Source of the DNA: Nioella sp. MMSF_3534
Lineage (GTDB): Bacteria > Pseudomonadota > Alphaproteobacteria > Rhodobacterales > Rhodobacteraceae
Reading direction: 5' to 3'
DNA: 43,354 nt
Assembly (NCBI RefSeq): GCF_030732985.1
Contig: NZ_JASHJX010000041.1
Coordinates: 1-43,354, forward strand
Each line of letters begins with the position of its first letter. Within the stretch, counting starts at the first letter, position 1. Of the stretch, positions 16,322 through 27,812 are shown in pieces. Position numbers and translations under genes: made by a program. The notes beneath the pieces were generated by a model. That model had not been told where the DNA came from. It worked only from the letters and a program-made list of their open reading frames with translations, and made no database searches.

Positions 16322-18232
16322 ATGAAAGAGTCCGATCTCAGCCACCTGTCCTGGGACGAATGGGATGAACACCACGACCCCCGCCCCGAGGAAACCGATT
16401 TCGACCGCGTGGTCGAGGCGGCCCTGTCGCGCCGCGGCTTCCTGTCTGGCCTTGTGGCCTTCGGATCGGGCGCTACTGCCATGGGCGCGGGCCTGCTGAA
16501 TTCCACCGCGGCTATGGCCATGGGACATGGCGCGACGCGCTTTGCCTTCACCCCGATTGCCGCACAGACCGATTTCACCGTGCACGTGCCCGAGGGCTAT
16601 TCCTGGGCACCGCTGGCCCGGTGGGGTGACCCCCTGTTTTCCGACGCGCCCGCCACGCTCGACCCCGCGACCGGCGTGACCGTCGAAGCCTCTGACCGCG
16701 TTTTCGGCGAAAACACCGACGGGATGGAGCTGTTCAGCGTCGATGGTCACGAGCTGATTGCCGTGAACCATGAATACGTGAACCCGGGCGTGAACCTGCC
16801 AGCCACGGGCGGCGAGATCGAAACCGCCGAGGCCGTTCTGACGCTTCAGAACATGCAAGGCGTCACGGTCATGGAAGTGGCAAGGGGAGAGGCCGGTTGG
16901 CAGATCGTCGTCGACAGCCCCTTTAACCGCCGCATCCACCACAACACCGAAATGCGCCTGTCCGGCCCTGCCGCGGGCGATGCGATGCTGCAAACATCGG
17001 CCGATCCGACTGGCACGATGGTTCTGGGCACACTCAACAATTGCGGGTCCGGCCGGACGCCCTGGGGCACCTACCTGACCTGTGAAGAGAACTTTAACGG
17101 CTATTTCGGCTCGACCGATCCGAACTTCGAGCGCCCCGCCGCCTTCCGCCGTTACGGCATCAACCTTGAAAGCCGCTACAACTACGAACATCACGATGCG
17201 CGTTTCGATATCTCGGTAGAACCGAATGAGCCGAACCGCTTCGGCTATATCGTCGAGATCGACCCGTCGGCCCCAGACAGCACCCCGGTGAAGCGCACCG
17301 CGCTTGGCCGCTTCAAGCATGAAAACGCCGCCTGCGCGATTGCCCCCGATGGCCGTGTCGCCGTCTATATGGGCGATGATGAACGCGGCGAGTTCCTGTA
17401 CAAGTTCCTGTCCAACGGCGTTTATCAGCCCGGCGGCAACACCGATGGCCTGCTCGATGACGGGCAGCTCTACGTGGCCCGCTTCAACGAGGATGGCAGC
17501 GGTGAGTGGGTTGCCCTGACCCCCGAGGCAACCGGTATGTCCGAGGTCGAAATCCTGGTTCACACCCGTATGGCCGCCTCTGCCGTCGGTGCCACCACCA
17601 TGGATCGTCCCGAATGGGTCGCCGTGAACCCGATCGCGGTCGAGGCCTATTGCGCGCTGACCAATAACAGCCGCCGCGCGCTGCTGAACGACGATGGCAC
17701 CATGCGCGCCAATGCAGGCGGTGACGTGATGGAACTGAACGCGGTCAACCCGCGCGAGGGCAACCGCTATGGCCAGATCGTGCGCTGGCGCCCCGCGAAT
17801 GACGACCACGCGTCGGACAGCTTCGACTGGGATCTCTACGTCATGGCGGGCAATCCCGAAGTGCATGAAGACGCCTATGCCGGATCTGAAAACGTCAACG
17901 CGGGCAACCTGTTCAACTCGCCCGACGGGATGATGTTCGACAGCGCTGGCCTGCTGTGGATCCAGACCGACGGGAATGACAGCAACGAGGGGGATTTCGC
18001 GGGCATGGGCAACAACCAGATGCTCTGCGGCGATCCTGAAACGGGTGAGATCGTGCGCTTCCTGACCGGCCCCAACGGTTCGGAAGTGACCGGCCTGACC
18101 TGGTCGTCGGACCGGCGCACCATGTTCGTGGGCATCCAGCACCCCTCTGCCCCGTTCCCGGATGGCGAAGGTCAGTTGGCCCGCTCGTCTGTCGTGGCGG
18201 TCTGGCGCAACGATGGCGGGCTTGTCGGCTAA
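16322..18232 (+). CDS. phoX: PhoX-family alkaline phosphatase (DUF839), Tat-exported
   Basis: This 636-aa protein has an unusually late twin-arginine signal, LSRRGFLSGLVAFGSG at about 35-50, behind an acidic N-terminal region, as is common in PhoX proteins. The mature part has the family pattern: ELIAVNHEYVNPG, NNCGSGRTPWGTYLTCEENFNGYF, YNYEHHDARFD, RTALGRFKHENAACAIAPDG and YMGDDERGEFLYKF, which carry the Ca/Fe-binding acidic residues and the active-site Cys/Arg. It releases phosphate from esters in the periplasm. Roseobacters rely on PhoX when phosphate is scarce. A Pho-like element precedes it and a strong terminator follows, so it is a single-gene unit. Confidence 0.9.
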   Translation: MKESDLSHLSWDEWDEHHDPRPEETDFDRVVEAALSRRGFLSGLVAFGSGATAMGAGLLNSTAAMAMGHGATRFAFTPIAAQTDFTVHVPEGYSWAPLARWGDPLFSDAPATLDPATGVTVEASDRVFGENTDGMELFSVDGHELIAVNHEYVNPGVNLPATGGEIETAEAVLTLQNMQGVTVMEVARGEAGWQIVVDSPFNRRIHHNTEMRLSGPAAGDAMLQTSADPTGTMVLGTLNNCGSGRTPWGTYLTCEENFNGYFGSTDPNFERPAAFRRYGINLESRYNYEHHDARFDISVEPNEPNRFGYIVEIDPSAPDSTPVKRTALGRFKHENAACAIAPDGRVAVYMGDDERGEFLYKFLSNGVYQPGGNTDGLLDDGQLYVARFNEDGSGEWVALTPEATGMSEVEILVHTRMAASAVGATTMDRPEWVAVNPIAVEAYCALTNNSRRALLNDDGTMRANAGGDVMELNAVNPREGNRYGQIVRWRPANDDHASDSFDWDLYVMAGNPEVHEDAYAGSENVNAGNLFNSPDGMMFDSAGLLWIQTDGNDSNEGDFAGMGNNQMLCGDPETGEIVRFLTGPNGSEVTGLTWSSDRRTMFVGIQHPSAPFPDGEGQLARSSVVAVWRNDGGLVG

Positions 18233-18275
18233 GGCCAGCCCCGACAGGATTTCAGTACCTGATTATTTGTTTCAG

Positions 18276-18305
18276 CCCCGGCAGGCATTGCTTGCCGGGG
18301 TTTTT
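18276..18305 (+). terminator. Intrinsic terminator of phoX
   Basis: CCCCGGCA (18276-18283) pairs with TGCCGGGG (18293-18300), followed by TTTTT. It is a classical rho-independent terminator 44 bases after the phoX stop. Confidence 0.92.
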
Positions 18306-18308
18306 CCG

Positions 18309-18977
18309 TCAGGCCCGTGCCGCCATCAGCGGGTTGGACTTGCGGGCGATGGAATGCTCGGCCCCGATATGGCGGCAGCCGCCATCCTCCAGATAGCCCA
18401 CATGCCGCCCTGCCGCGCGCATATGGCGCGAGATGTCCTTCTCCTTGCCGAACCGGCTGTAGCCGCCAAGATCCTGCCAGGTGCTGCGGCGGATCACATG
18501 CGGGTTGAAGGTGAACCCGTACCAGCGCATGTGCACGCGCGTCATGAGCGCGTAGGACACGCCACCGATCTCTTCGTATGTCACACGGGCCGCGCGCTGT
18601 GGCTCGATCGGCATGTCATCCAGCTCCCTGACGCAGACAGAGGTCATGGTCGGGTCGGAGTCCAGCAAGGCAATGGCTTCGGGCAGGAAGTCGGTGCGGG
18701 CGAAATGCCAGTCATCCTCGATATGGAAAATATAGGGGGTGTCCACGGCCTCATACATCGCGTCCACAGCGGCGTGATGGCCGACACGACCGCCAAGATC
18801 AATGCGCCGCCCATGGGGGCAGAGCCTGTCGAACATCCGGTTCGTGGGATCATCCCCGAAATCATTGATCGCCACGATCGGCAGCAGCCGCATCTGGGGC
18901 CCAAGACTTTCAATCGTCTGTTCCAGATAGTCGGGGCGCAGCCCCATCGTCATGCAAATCGTGATCTGCCCGCTCAT
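18309..18977 (-). CDS. Glycosyltransferase family 2-like protein
   Basis: This 222-aa protein starts SGQITICMTMGLRPDYLEQTI, typical of a GT-A fold. It has AINDFGDD near residue 38 and IFHIEDDWHF near 92, where EDD is the metal/nucleotide-sugar site. The rest, with ISRHMRAAGRHVGYLEDGG, resembles small family-2 transferases of cell-surface sugar assembly. The start is the ATG at 18977; 33 upstream codons also open lack family features and overlap the pnp terminator region. No membrane helix is seen. Acceptor and donor are unknown, and no other surface-sugar gene is adjacent. Confidence 0.8.
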   Translation of the reverse strand: MSGQITICMTMGLRPDYLEQTIESLGPQMRLLPIVAINDFGDDPTNRMFDRLCPHGRRIDLGGRVGHHAAVDAMYEAVDTPYIFHIEDDWHFARTDFLPEAIALLDSDPTMTSVCVRELDDMPIEPQRAARVTYEEIGGVSYALMTRVHMRWYGFTFNPHVIRRSTWQDLGGYSRFGKEKDISRHMRAAGRHVGYLEDGGCRHIGAEHSIARKSNPLMAARA

Positions 18978-19074
18978 GCCCTTGCCTCTTCTCTCTGCCC
19001 CCGGCGGTGTGCGCTCTTGCGGGCAGGTCTGCTCGTTATCCTTATCTTTACACAGTTTTTCCCAAAACTTCGGC

Positions 19075-19108
19075 AAAAAAATGACCCCGGAGAAATCTCC
19101 GGGGTCAT
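19075..19108 (-). terminator. Intrinsic terminator of pnp
   Basis: ATGACCCCGGAG (19081-19092) and CTCCGGGGTCAT (19097-19108) form a 12-bp perfect stem with an AAAT loop. On the minus strand it is followed by seven T residues. It lies 24 bases after the pnp stop. Confidence 0.95.
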
Positions 19109-19131
19109 GGGTATGTATCTGATGCTTGGGC

Positions 19132-21261
<2,130 letters not shown>

Positions 21262-21513
21262 GTATCGTATCCTCGATGGGAGCACTCCCAGCCCCTGCCG
21301 GGTCTCCCGATTGCGTGGCGGCCCCATTGCCGCCGACCCCAATCCTGTTCATGCGCCCGGGGTCAAAGGCATCACGTCTCAGATGGCGGGGCCATACACG
21401 GATTTTCAGCGGTTTGAAAGCAATCTCTTTCATTTCGCGGCCCGTCCCCCTTGACCGGACCCCTTGATCGGCGCACCAAGCGCCCCGCAACCTATGCGAG
21501 AGCCTGTCCCGAA
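21262..21513. other. Intergenic region between pnp and the asparaginase gene
   Basis: These 252 bases separate the divergent pnp and asparaginase genes. I see no tRNA, no rpsO and no convincing small gene. The region should hold both promoters and the pnp leader, but no clear -35/-10 pair was recognised. Open reading in either direction here is continuous with the neighbouring genes but lacks ribosome sites. Confidence 0.5.
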
Positions 21514-22491
21514 ATGAACCCGCGCAATCGTATCCTGCTGCTTCACACTGGCGGCACCATCGGCATGGTTCCGACCGCGCGCGGCCTGAAGCCGGAGCTT
21601 GGGGTCGTCGAGTACGCCGTTGGTCGGTTGATGGCAGAACGCGGGAATGACCTGGATATTGAGATTGTCAGGCTGGAGCCGCTGATCGACAGCGCCAACG
21701 CGACGCCCGCAGACTGGAACCGGCTGGCCGCCGAGATCGTCGCGCGGGCGGACAGCTGCGATGCGATCCTGATCACCCATGGCACCGACACGCTCGCCTT
21801 CACCTCCTCGGCCCTGACCATGGCGCTTGAGGGATTGCACAAGCCGGTGATCCTGACCGGGTCGATGATCCCGTTGGGTGGGGACAACAGCGACGGGTGG
21901 GCCAATCTGCGCGATGCACTGGCGGCAACGCAAACGGCAGAGCCCGGCGTCTGGATCCAGTTCGCAGGCAAGCTGCTGCGCGGGCCAAGGGCGCGCAAGA
22001 TCCACAGTTCCGCCCCCGACGCATTTTCCGCCATGCTGTCGGACAGGCCCCCGCGCCGCGAGGGTGAGACGCTGGCACAGCATCGCTTCGGAGAGGCGCG
22101 GATTGCCGTCGTCCCGGTGGCTCCGGGCTGTGACATGCGCGTGGTTGGGTTCGCGATGGACACCTGCGATGGTGTCGTCCTGCGTTGTTATGGCAGCGGC
22201 ACCGTGCCCGACGATCCACTGCTGGAACAGGGGCTGGCGCGCGCCGCAGACCGCGGCATTCCCGTGGTTGCCGTCAGTGAAACGCTGGCAGGGGGCACAT
22301 CGCTTGGCCACTACGCCGCCGGGGCGGTGTTGCTGGATCACGGGGTGATCGACGGGCGCGACATGACGCTGGAGGCTGCCTATGCCAAGCTGTCGCTTGC
22401 GCTGGCAACGGTCACCGGGCGGGCAGCGCTGGCGACGTTCCTCGAAACGCCCCTTTGCGGGGAATTCGGGGCGCCATTTCCGGTGCCCTGA
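21514..22491 (+). CDS. L-asparaginase (type I/II-like amidohydrolase)
   Basis: This 325-aa enzyme hydrolyses asparagine to aspartate and ammonia. Both family signatures are visible: LLLHTGGTIGMVPTA (first catalytic Thr in TGGTIG) at about 8-22, and ILITHGTDTLAFTSSAL (HGTDT with the second Thr, Asp) near 86-102. Lys in TGSMIPLGGDNSDGWANL is nearby. No signal peptide is present from the chosen ATG, suggesting a cytoplasmic type I-like enzyme. It ends 3 bases from the convergent Lrp/AsnC regulator gene, close to an amino-acid symporter gene, so a role in amino-acid use is likely. Confidence 0.92.
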   Translation: MNPRNRILLLHTGGTIGMVPTARGLKPELGVVEYAVGRLMAERGNDLDIEIVRLEPLIDSANATPADWNRLAAEIVARADSCDAILITHGTDTLAFTSSALTMALEGLHKPVILTGSMIPLGGDNSDGWANLRDALAATQTAEPGVWIQFAGKLLRGPRARKIHSSAPDAFSAMLSDRPPRREGETLAQHRFGEARIAVVPVAPGCDMRVVGFAMDTCDGVVLRCYGSGTVPDDPLLEQGLARAADRGIPVVAVSETLAGGTSLGHYAAGAVLLDHGVIDGRDMTLEAAYAKLSLALATVTGRAALATFLETPLCGEFGAPFPVP

Positions 22492-22494
22492 TCG

Positions 22495-22950
22495 TCACTC
22501 CAGGTGGTAGCCCTGAAATTCTTTCACCGTCGACAGGCTGAGCAGCGTTTTCATCTGAGTGACTGACGGGATCTCGGACAGGCGATCACGATAGAGCTTT
22601 TCGTAGGCTTCGGTGTTTCGCGCCGCAAGGCGGATCAGGTAGTCGAACTCACCCGAGATCATGTGGCATTCCAGAACCTCCGGCATGTGCCGGATCGCCT
22701 TTTCGAAAGCCGTGATGTGTTCCTTGCGCTGGCTCGCCAGCTTGACCTCGATGAAGATCTGGATTTCAAGCCCCACGGCCTTGCGACTGAGCCGCGCCGT
22801 GTAATTCGCGATCTTGCCGCTGCCCTCCAGCAGCTTGACGCGCCGGTGGCAGGCGGACAGGGACAGGCCGACCTGTTCGGATAGCCGAGCCATTGATATC
22901 TGCCCATCCCTCTGCAAGACGGAAAGAATTTTCACGTCCAAGTGATCCAT
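22495..22950 (-). CDS. Lrp/AsnC-family transcriptional regulator
   Basis: This 151-aa protein has an N-terminal helix-turn-helix (LDVKILSVLQRDGQISMARLSEQVGLS, then ACHRRVKLLEGSGKI) followed by the RAM ligand-binding domain (VGLEIQIFIEVKLASQ, EVLECHMISGEFDYLIRLAARN). It forms dimers or octamers and senses amino acids. The start is at MDHLDVK, with AAAGGGA upstream. An in-frame upstream extension is rejected because it is AT-rich intergenic sequence. The gene is divergent from uspA and the symporter gene, which it probably controls together with itself through the 146-base A/T-rich gap. Confidence 0.93.
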   Translation of the reverse strand: MDHLDVKILSVLQRDGQISMARLSEQVGLSLSACHRRVKLLEGSGKIANYTARLSRKAVGLEIQIFIEVKLASQRKEHITAFEKAIRHMPEVLECHMISGEFDYLIRLAARNTEAYEKLYRDRLSEIPSVTQMKTLLSLSTVKEFQGYHLE

Positions 22951-22990
22951 CGGAAATTTTCCCTTTATTGAGCGAATTTTGCTCCATTTT

Positions 22991-23005
22991 TCGCAAATTA
23001 TCTTC
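22991..23005. promoter_or_regulatory. Candidate Lrp-type operator
   Basis: TCGCAAATTATCTTC matches 11 of 15 positions of the E. coli Lrp consensus YAGHAWATTWTDCTR. It lies 41 bases before the regulator start and 92 bases before uspA, in a locally A/T-rich gap. Autoregulation and control of the uspA-symporter unit are inferred. Confidence 0.4.
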
Positions 23006-23096
23006 TTGTGCAAGAAATATGGGAATCTTTTTTGCCCCACCGATGGTATCTTTGAATTGTCTCGGAGGAGGCGAAAACAACCCAAGGGAGGCATGA

Positions 23097-23531
23097 ATGT
23101 CCCAAAAAATCGTCGTCGGGTTCGACGGCAGCGAAAGCGGCCGAGCGGCCCTGACCTTCGCTGTCGAAGCGGCCCGCAAAAACGGGGGTGAGCTTCTCAT
23201 CGCCCATGTCCTGGAATGGTCACCCTATTCCTTTCTGACCCCGACAGAGCTGGAAGAGCGTCACAAGCGGCGCGGGGAAGAGCTGGAACGCGCTGAAAAG
23301 GCGATCCTGGCCCCCGTGGTGGAAAGCGTGAAAGCCAGCGGCGTCGCGGTTTCCACCGCCCTTCGCTATGGCCATATCGCCGAAACGCTGATCAGCATCG
23401 CCAAGGAAGAAGGTGCCGACCAGATCGTCATTGGCCGGACCGGGCATTCCAGCCTGTCGTCCCGCCTGTTCGGATCAGTTGCGGGCAGCCTGGCGCAGGC
23501 CGCGCCGGTCGCCGTGACCATTGTTCCATAA
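23097..23531 (+). CDS. Universal stress protein, UspA family
   Basis: This 144-aa single UspA domain starts KIVVGFDGSESGRAALTFAV and ends with the ATP-binding pattern G-x2-G-x9-GS: GRTGHSSLSSRLFGSVAG. It is an ATP-binding type. The ATG follows GGGAGG. The gene is 19 bases before the AGCS symporter gene, so one transcript is likely; Usp proteins next to transporters often tune transport under stress. The partner role is inferred. Confidence 0.93.
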   Translation: MSQKIVVGFDGSESGRAALTFAVEAARKNGGELLIAHVLEWSPYSFLTPTELEERHKRRGEELERAEKAILAPVVESVKASGVAVSTALRYGHIAETLISIAKEEGADQIVIGRTGHSSLSSRLFGSVAGSLAQAAPVAVTIVP

Positions 23532-23550
23532 TCCTTAGTCAGGACACGTC

Positions 23551-25095
23551 ATGAAAACGCATTACAAGGCCGCGGCAATCGCCGCGACGGCCTGGCTGGC
23601 TGCATCCGCACCCGCCATGGCCCAGTCCATCGACCAGCGCGTGAACGAGATTTTCGCGAATTCCACCGGCTGGTTCGTCAACTTCATCTTCAGCCCCTTC
23701 CCGGGTACGACCTTCCCTTGGATCGTGGCCTGGCTGGTGATCGCAGCGACCATCTTCACTGTCTATTTCGGGCTGATTCAGTTCCGCGCCTTCCCGCATT
23801 CCATCGCCCTCGTGAAAGGCGACTACTCCGACCCTAACGATGCGGGCGAAGTCAGCCATTTTCAGGCCCTTGCCACCGCGCTGTCGGGCACCGTGGGCCT
23901 TGGCAACATCGCAGGCGTGGCCGTCGCCATCGGCATTGGTGGTCCGGGGGCTACCTTCTGGATGATCCTCGCGGGCCTCATGGGCATGGCGTCGAAATTC
24001 ACCGAATGTACGCTCGGCGTGAAGTACCGGAATGAATACGCGGACGGCACCGTTTCCGGTGGCCCCATGTACTACATGACCAAGGGCTTCGCGGAGCGTG
24101 GCATCCCCGGCGGCAAGGCCATGGCGATCCTCTTCTCGATCTTCTGTATCCTCGGCGCGCTCGGCGGCGGCAACATGTTCCAGGCCAACCAGGCCCATGC
24201 GCAGTTGACCAACGTCATTGGCGACTATCCCGGCTGGATCACCGGCGTGATCTTCGCGGGTATCGTGTTTGCTGTGATCGTCGGTGGCCTCAAGTCCATC
24301 GCGAAAGTGACCGAGAAAGTCGTGCCGATCATGGGCGTGATGTATGTGGTGACCGCGGTTGTCATCCTGCTGATGAATGCCAACATGATCGGTTGGGCCT
24401 TTGGCCAGATCTTCGAAGGGGCCTTCACCGGGCTTGGCGTTGCGGGCGGCATGGTCGGCGCACTGATCCAGGGCTTCAAACGGGCCGCGTTCTCGAACGA
24501 GGCGGGCGTTGGTTCCGCTGCGATCGCGCACTCGGCGGTTCGGACGAAAGAGCCGATCACCGAGGGCTTCGTGTCGCTGCTTGAACCCTTCATCGACACT
24601 GTCGTCATCTGCACCATGACCGCGCTTGTGATCATCATCACCGGGCAGCTGGTATCCGACCCTGAAACCGGGCTTTACCTGCTGAACGAAGGCGGCAGCG
24701 CGATCCAGACCGTTGACGGCAACTCGGGCGTGGCGCTGACCTCGGCGGCCTTCTCCTCTGCCTTTGGCTGGTTCAAGTATGTGCTGGCCATCGCGGTGAT
24801 CCTGTTTGCCTTCTCGACCATGATCAGCTGGTCCTACTATGGCCTCAAGGCCTGGACCTTCCTGTTCGGCGAAGGCAAGACGACCGAGCTGGTGTTCAAG
24901 GTGATCTTCTGCATCTTCGTCGTTATCGGCGCGGCGGCCAGCCTTGGCCCGGTGATCGACTTCTCGGATGCGGCGATCTTCGCCATGGCCGTGGTCAACA
25001 TCGTCGCGCTGTATCTGCTGATGCCGATCGTCAAGCGCGAGCTGGACAGCTACCTGTCGCGGCTGAAGTCCGGCGAGATCCGCAAGTTCCACTAA
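23551..25095 (+). CDS. Alanine/glycine:cation symporter, AGCS family
   Basis: This 514-aa inner-membrane protein has about ten to eleven helices and imports alanine, glycine or a related amino acid with Na+ or H+. Family features are ATALSGTVGLGNIAGVAVAIGIGGPGATFWM (about 108-140), GGPMYYMTKG, and the AGCS signature region AFSNEAGVGSAAIAHSAVRT near 309-328. The N-terminus (KAAAIAATAWLAASAPAMAQ) looks like a cleavable signal peptide placed before the first transport helix. The gene lies after uspA and opposite the Lrp regulator, suggesting amino-acid responsive control. Confidence 0.94.
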   Translation: MKTHYKAAAIAATAWLAASAPAMAQSIDQRVNEIFANSTGWFVNFIFSPFPGTTFPWIVAWLVIAATIFTVYFGLIQFRAFPHSIALVKGDYSDPNDAGEVSHFQALATALSGTVGLGNIAGVAVAIGIGGPGATFWMILAGLMGMASKFTECTLGVKYRNEYADGTVSGGPMYYMTKGFAERGIPGGKAMAILFSIFCILGALGGGNMFQANQAHAQLTNVIGDYPGWITGVIFAGIVFAVIVGGLKSIAKVTEKVVPIMGVMYVVTAVVILLMNANMIGWAFGQIFEGAFTGLGVAGGMVGALIQGFKRAAFSNEAGVGSAAIAHSAVRTKEPITEGFVSLLEPFIDTVVICTMTALVIIITGQLVSDPETGLYLLNEGGSAIQTVDGNSGVALTSAAFSSAFGWFKYVLAIAVILFAFSTMISWSYYGLKAWTFLFGEGKTTELVFKVIFCIFVVIGAAASLGPVIDFSDAAIFAMAVVNIVALYLLMPIVKRELDSYLSRLKSGEIRKFH

Positions 25096-25122
25096 CGGAC
25101 CCGCATCATACGACATGATCTG

Positions 25123-25177
25123 CGCGCCTCCGGGGTATCGGGGGCGCGTTTTCAGTTCTACCCGCTGGCGGGTTTTC
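25123..25177 (+). terminator. Two tandem intrinsic terminators after the symporter gene
   Basis: CGCGCC (25123-25128) pairs with GGCGCG (25143-25148), followed by TTTTC. ACCCGC (25160-25165) pairs with GCGGGT (25168-25173), followed by a short T-run. Together they end the uspA-symporter unit before the DUF4170 gene. Confidence 0.75.
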
Positions 25178-25270
25178 CGCGTGATTGCGGCGCGACGGCT
25201 GGCCGGCTTGACCCCTGCCCGCAAATGCCTAGGGTGCCGCCAAGCTGTGGCACCAACCCCCGAGGCCCCC

Positions 25271-25516
25271 ATGACACAACGCCTGCACCTCGTCTTCGGC
25301 GGCGAGTTGATCGACCCGACCAAAAGCGCCTTCAAGGATGTCGACGCCATCGACATCGTCGGCATGTACCCCGATTACGCCAGCGCCTATGACGCGTGGA
25401 AGGACGCGGCGCAGCGCACCGTGGACAATGCCCATATGCGCTACTACATCGCCCATATTCACCGCCTGCGCGACGAAGAGCGTGAAGCGTCCCCGACCGA
25501 AGAACTCGACGGCTGA
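25271..25516 (+). CDS. DUF4170 family protein
   Basis: This 81-aa protein starts TQRLHLVFGGELIDPTKSAF and contains VGMYPDYASAYDAWKDAAQRTVDNAHMRYYIAH, the DUF4170 pattern. The family is short, alphaproteobacterial and of unknown function, and is commonly found just before the Kdo transferase gene, as here (14 bases before waaA). An upstream in-frame extension of 52 codons falls in the terminator region and is rejected. Confidence 0.85.
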   Translation: MTQRLHLVFGGELIDPTKSAFKDVDAIDIVGMYPDYASAYDAWKDAAQRTVDNAHMRYYIAHIHRLRDEEREASPTEELDG

Positions 25517-25530
25517 AAGACACCCCACAG

Positions 25531-26829
25531 ATGCGGTTTTCCCTTGCGCTTTCGGCCTACATGGCCTTTTCGGCCCGCGCCTCGCGCTATGCCGAAAGGA
25601 AGCTGTCCGCGCGGCTGGATGCCGGCAAGGAAGACCCCGACCGCATCGACGAGCGCCGGGGCATTGCGGGGATGGAGCGGCCAGAGGGCGATCTGATCTG
25701 GTTTCATGCCGCCAGCGTGGGCGAATCCCTGTCGCTGCTGGAACTGATCCGCCGCATGTCCGAGGAACGACCCGATCTGCATTTTCTTGTGACCACCGGC
25801 ACGGTGACCTCGGCGCAAGTGATGGCCGCGCGCCTGCCGTCCGCGGCCTTTCATCAGTTCATCCCGGTCGATGCCCTGCCCTATGTCCGCCGGTTCCTCG
25901 ATCACTGGCGCCCTAACCTGGCCGTCTGGACGGAAAGCGAGCTGTGGCCCGCGCTGATCGTGGAAACCAAGGCCAGGTCAATTCCCATGGTGATCATCAA
26001 TGCGCGCATGTCGAAAACCAGCCACGACCGCTGGCGGTTTCTGCGGGGCATGGTGCGCCGCCTGCTGGAACAGTTTGACGAGGCGCATGTTCAGGACGAT
26101 CTGACCGCCTCTTACCTGCGCCATCTCGGCCTGCCGGGCGACCGGCTGCATGTTACCGGAACGCTTAAGGAAGGGGCCGCCGCCCTGCCCTGCGACGAGA
26201 CCGTGCGCGCCAGGCTGGCCCGGCATCTGAACGGACGCCCCACATGGCTGGCGGCCTCGACCCATGAGGGTGAGGAACAGAAGATCCTCGACGCCCACAA
26301 ACAGGCCCTCAAGGTCAATCCCCGGCTGCTGCTGGTGCTGGTCCCGCGTCACCCGCATCGGGGGGACGACGTCGCCGCGTTGATCGAAGCCCAGGGGTTC
26401 AGTTTCGCCCGCCGCAGCGCGGGGGAACAACCCGACCCCGATATTGCCGTCTATCTGGCCGATACGCTCGGTGAGCTTGGCCTTTGGTATCGCCTTGCCC
26501 CGATCAGCTTTGTCGGCGGCTCGCTGGAGCCCATTGGCGGACATAACCCGTTTGAACCCGCGGCGCTCGGCTCGGTCATTCTGCACGGGCCCTATGTCAG
26601 CAATTTCGTCGATATCTTTCAGCGATTGGCCGAAGCCAAGGCCTCGCGGCTGGTGTCCTCGCCGGATTCACTGGCGGCAGCTGTCAACGACCTGCTGAAT
26701 CCCGATCGTGCCGCCGAGATGGCCCATGCGGCTTGGGAGGTCTGTTCCGCCGGGGCAGAGGTGACCGACAAGGCGCTCGACATGCTGTTGGACCATCTGG
26801 ACCGCACCCCGCGGCTGACGGCGGACTGA
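25531..26829 (+). CDS. waaA: 3-deoxy-D-manno-octulosonic acid transferase
   Basis: This 432-aa GT-B glycosyltransferase adds Kdo to the lipid A precursor at the inner membrane. Family motifs include [14 protein letters not shown] (acceptor region with the catalytic Glu), [28 protein letters not shown], and the C-terminal [19 protein letters not shown], which binds CMP-Kdo. An N-terminal hydrophobic stretch may anchor it. The stop overlaps the lpxK start by one base (TGATG), so translation is coupled and both belong to one lipid A assembly operon. Confidence 0.95.
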   Translation: MRFSLALSAYMAFSARASRYAERKLSARLDAGKEDPDRIDERRGIAGMERPEGDLIWFHAASVGESLSLLELIRRMSEERPDLHFLVTTGTVTSAQVMAARLPSAAFHQFIPVDALPYVRRFLDHWRPNLAVWTESELWPALIVETKARSIPMVIINARMSKTSHDRWRFLRGMVRRLLEQFDEAHVQDDLTASYLRHLGLPGDRLHVTGTLKEGAAALPCDETVRARLARHLNGRPTWLAASTHEGEEQKILDAHKQALKVNPRLLLVLVPRHPHRGDDVAALIEAQGFSFARRSAGEQPDPDIAVYLADTLGELGLWYRLAPISFVGGSLEPIGGHNPFEPAALGSVILHGPYVSNFVDIFQRLAEAKASRLVSSPDSLAAAVNDLLNPDRAAEMAHAAWEVCSAGAEVTDKALDMLLDHLDRTPRLTAD

Positions 26830-27812
26830 TGCAGGCGCCACGGTTCTGGCATGACAAACCGGGGCTGCTGAGCCTGCTGCTGTCACCGCTCGGGGCGATC
26901 TATGCAGGTGCCACGGCCCGACGGTTGCGCAGGGGCACCCCGCATCGCGTGGGGGTTCCGGTGATCTGCGTCGGCAACCTGAACGCGGGCGGCACCGGCA
27001 AGACTCCGACCGTGATTGCCCTGGCCGAGCGACTGACACAGCGCGGCATTGCCGCCCATGTGGTCAGTCGAGGATTCGGCGGAACGGTCGAAGGACCGCA
27101 CCGCGTGGACGAAGCAAAAGACAGGGCAGAGGACGTAGGCGATGAGCCCCTGCTGCTGGCCGCCTTCCTGCCGGTCTGGGTCGCAAAGGATCGCGCGGCC
27201 GGGGCGGATGCCGCCGTTCAGGCCGGGGCCGAGGTGATCTTGATGGACGATGGGTTTCAGAACCCCGCCCTGCACAAGGACCTGTCGATCATCGTGGTGG
27301 ATGCCGCGCGCGGCTTCGGCAATGGCAAGGTCATTCCCGCAGGCCCCTTGCGCGAACCGGTTGCGACCGGGCTTGCCCGTGCCGATCTGGTTCTGTCCAT
27401 CGGTCCCGCAAAGGCGCAGGAAAGGTTCCGTCAGGACTGGGCCAGCGCAATCGACCTGCCGCATGTCACCGGCAGGTTGGAGCCGCTGCCCACGGGCATG
27501 CCCTTCGACGGGTTGCCGGTGCTTGCCTTTGCAGGCATCGGCCACCCGGGCAAGTTCTTCGCCACGCTTCGATCCATGGGGGCAGATGTTCGGCGCGCTG
27601 AACCTCTGTCAGATCACCAGCCCTTGACCGATGCCTTGCTGTCACGACTGGAACAGGATGCGTTCAACCTGGGCGCGCAACTGGTCACCACCGAAAAAGA
27701 TGCCGTCCGCCTGCCCGACCGGTTCCGCCGCAAGGTGCTGACCCTGCCGGTCCGCCTGCGATTGGACAACCCGGACCCATTGGACGCAGCGTTGGATCGG
27801 CTGTTGGCCTAA
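26829..27812 (+). CDS. lpxK: Tetraacyldisaccharide 4'-kinase
   Basis: This 327-aa inner-membrane-associated kinase phosphorylates the 4' position of the lipid A disaccharide. It has the Walker A motif [17 protein letters not shown] near 56-72, the conserved [13 protein letters not shown], the [12 protein letters not shown] motif and the C-terminal [10 protein letters not shown]. The chosen ATG overlaps the waaA stop. The gene ends in a 4-base convergent overlap with the CoA-transferase gene. Confidence 0.95.
   Translation: MQAPRFWHDKPGLLSLLLSPLGAIYAGATARRLRRGTPHRVGVPVICVGNLNAGGTGKTPTVIALAERLTQRGIAAHVVSRGFGGTVEGPHRVDEAKDRAEDVGDEPLLLAAFLPVWVAKDRAAGADAAVQAGAEVILMDDGFQNPALHKDLSIIVVDAARGFGNGKVIPAGPLREPVATGLARADLVLSIGPAKAQERFRQDWASAIDLPHVTGRLEPLPTGMPFDGLPVLAFAGIGHPGKFFATLRSMGADVRRAEPLSDHQPLTDALLSRLEQDAFNLGAQLVTTEKDAVRLPDRFRRKVLTLPVRLRLDNPDPLDAALDRLLA

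Noticed and set aside
16256-18142. 628-codon open frame opposite phoX
   Set aside because: It is complementary to a complete PhoX coding sequence with Tat signal and terminator; no protein features of its own.
22951-23094. 48-codon N-terminal extension of the Lrp-type regulator
   Set aside because: The sequence is the A/T-rich intergenic gap with the candidate operator; the family N-terminus begins at MDHLDVK.
23539-25365. 608-codon open frame opposite the symporter gene
   Set aside because: Its product is charged and His/Asp-rich, as expected from antisense reading of a membrane protein gene.
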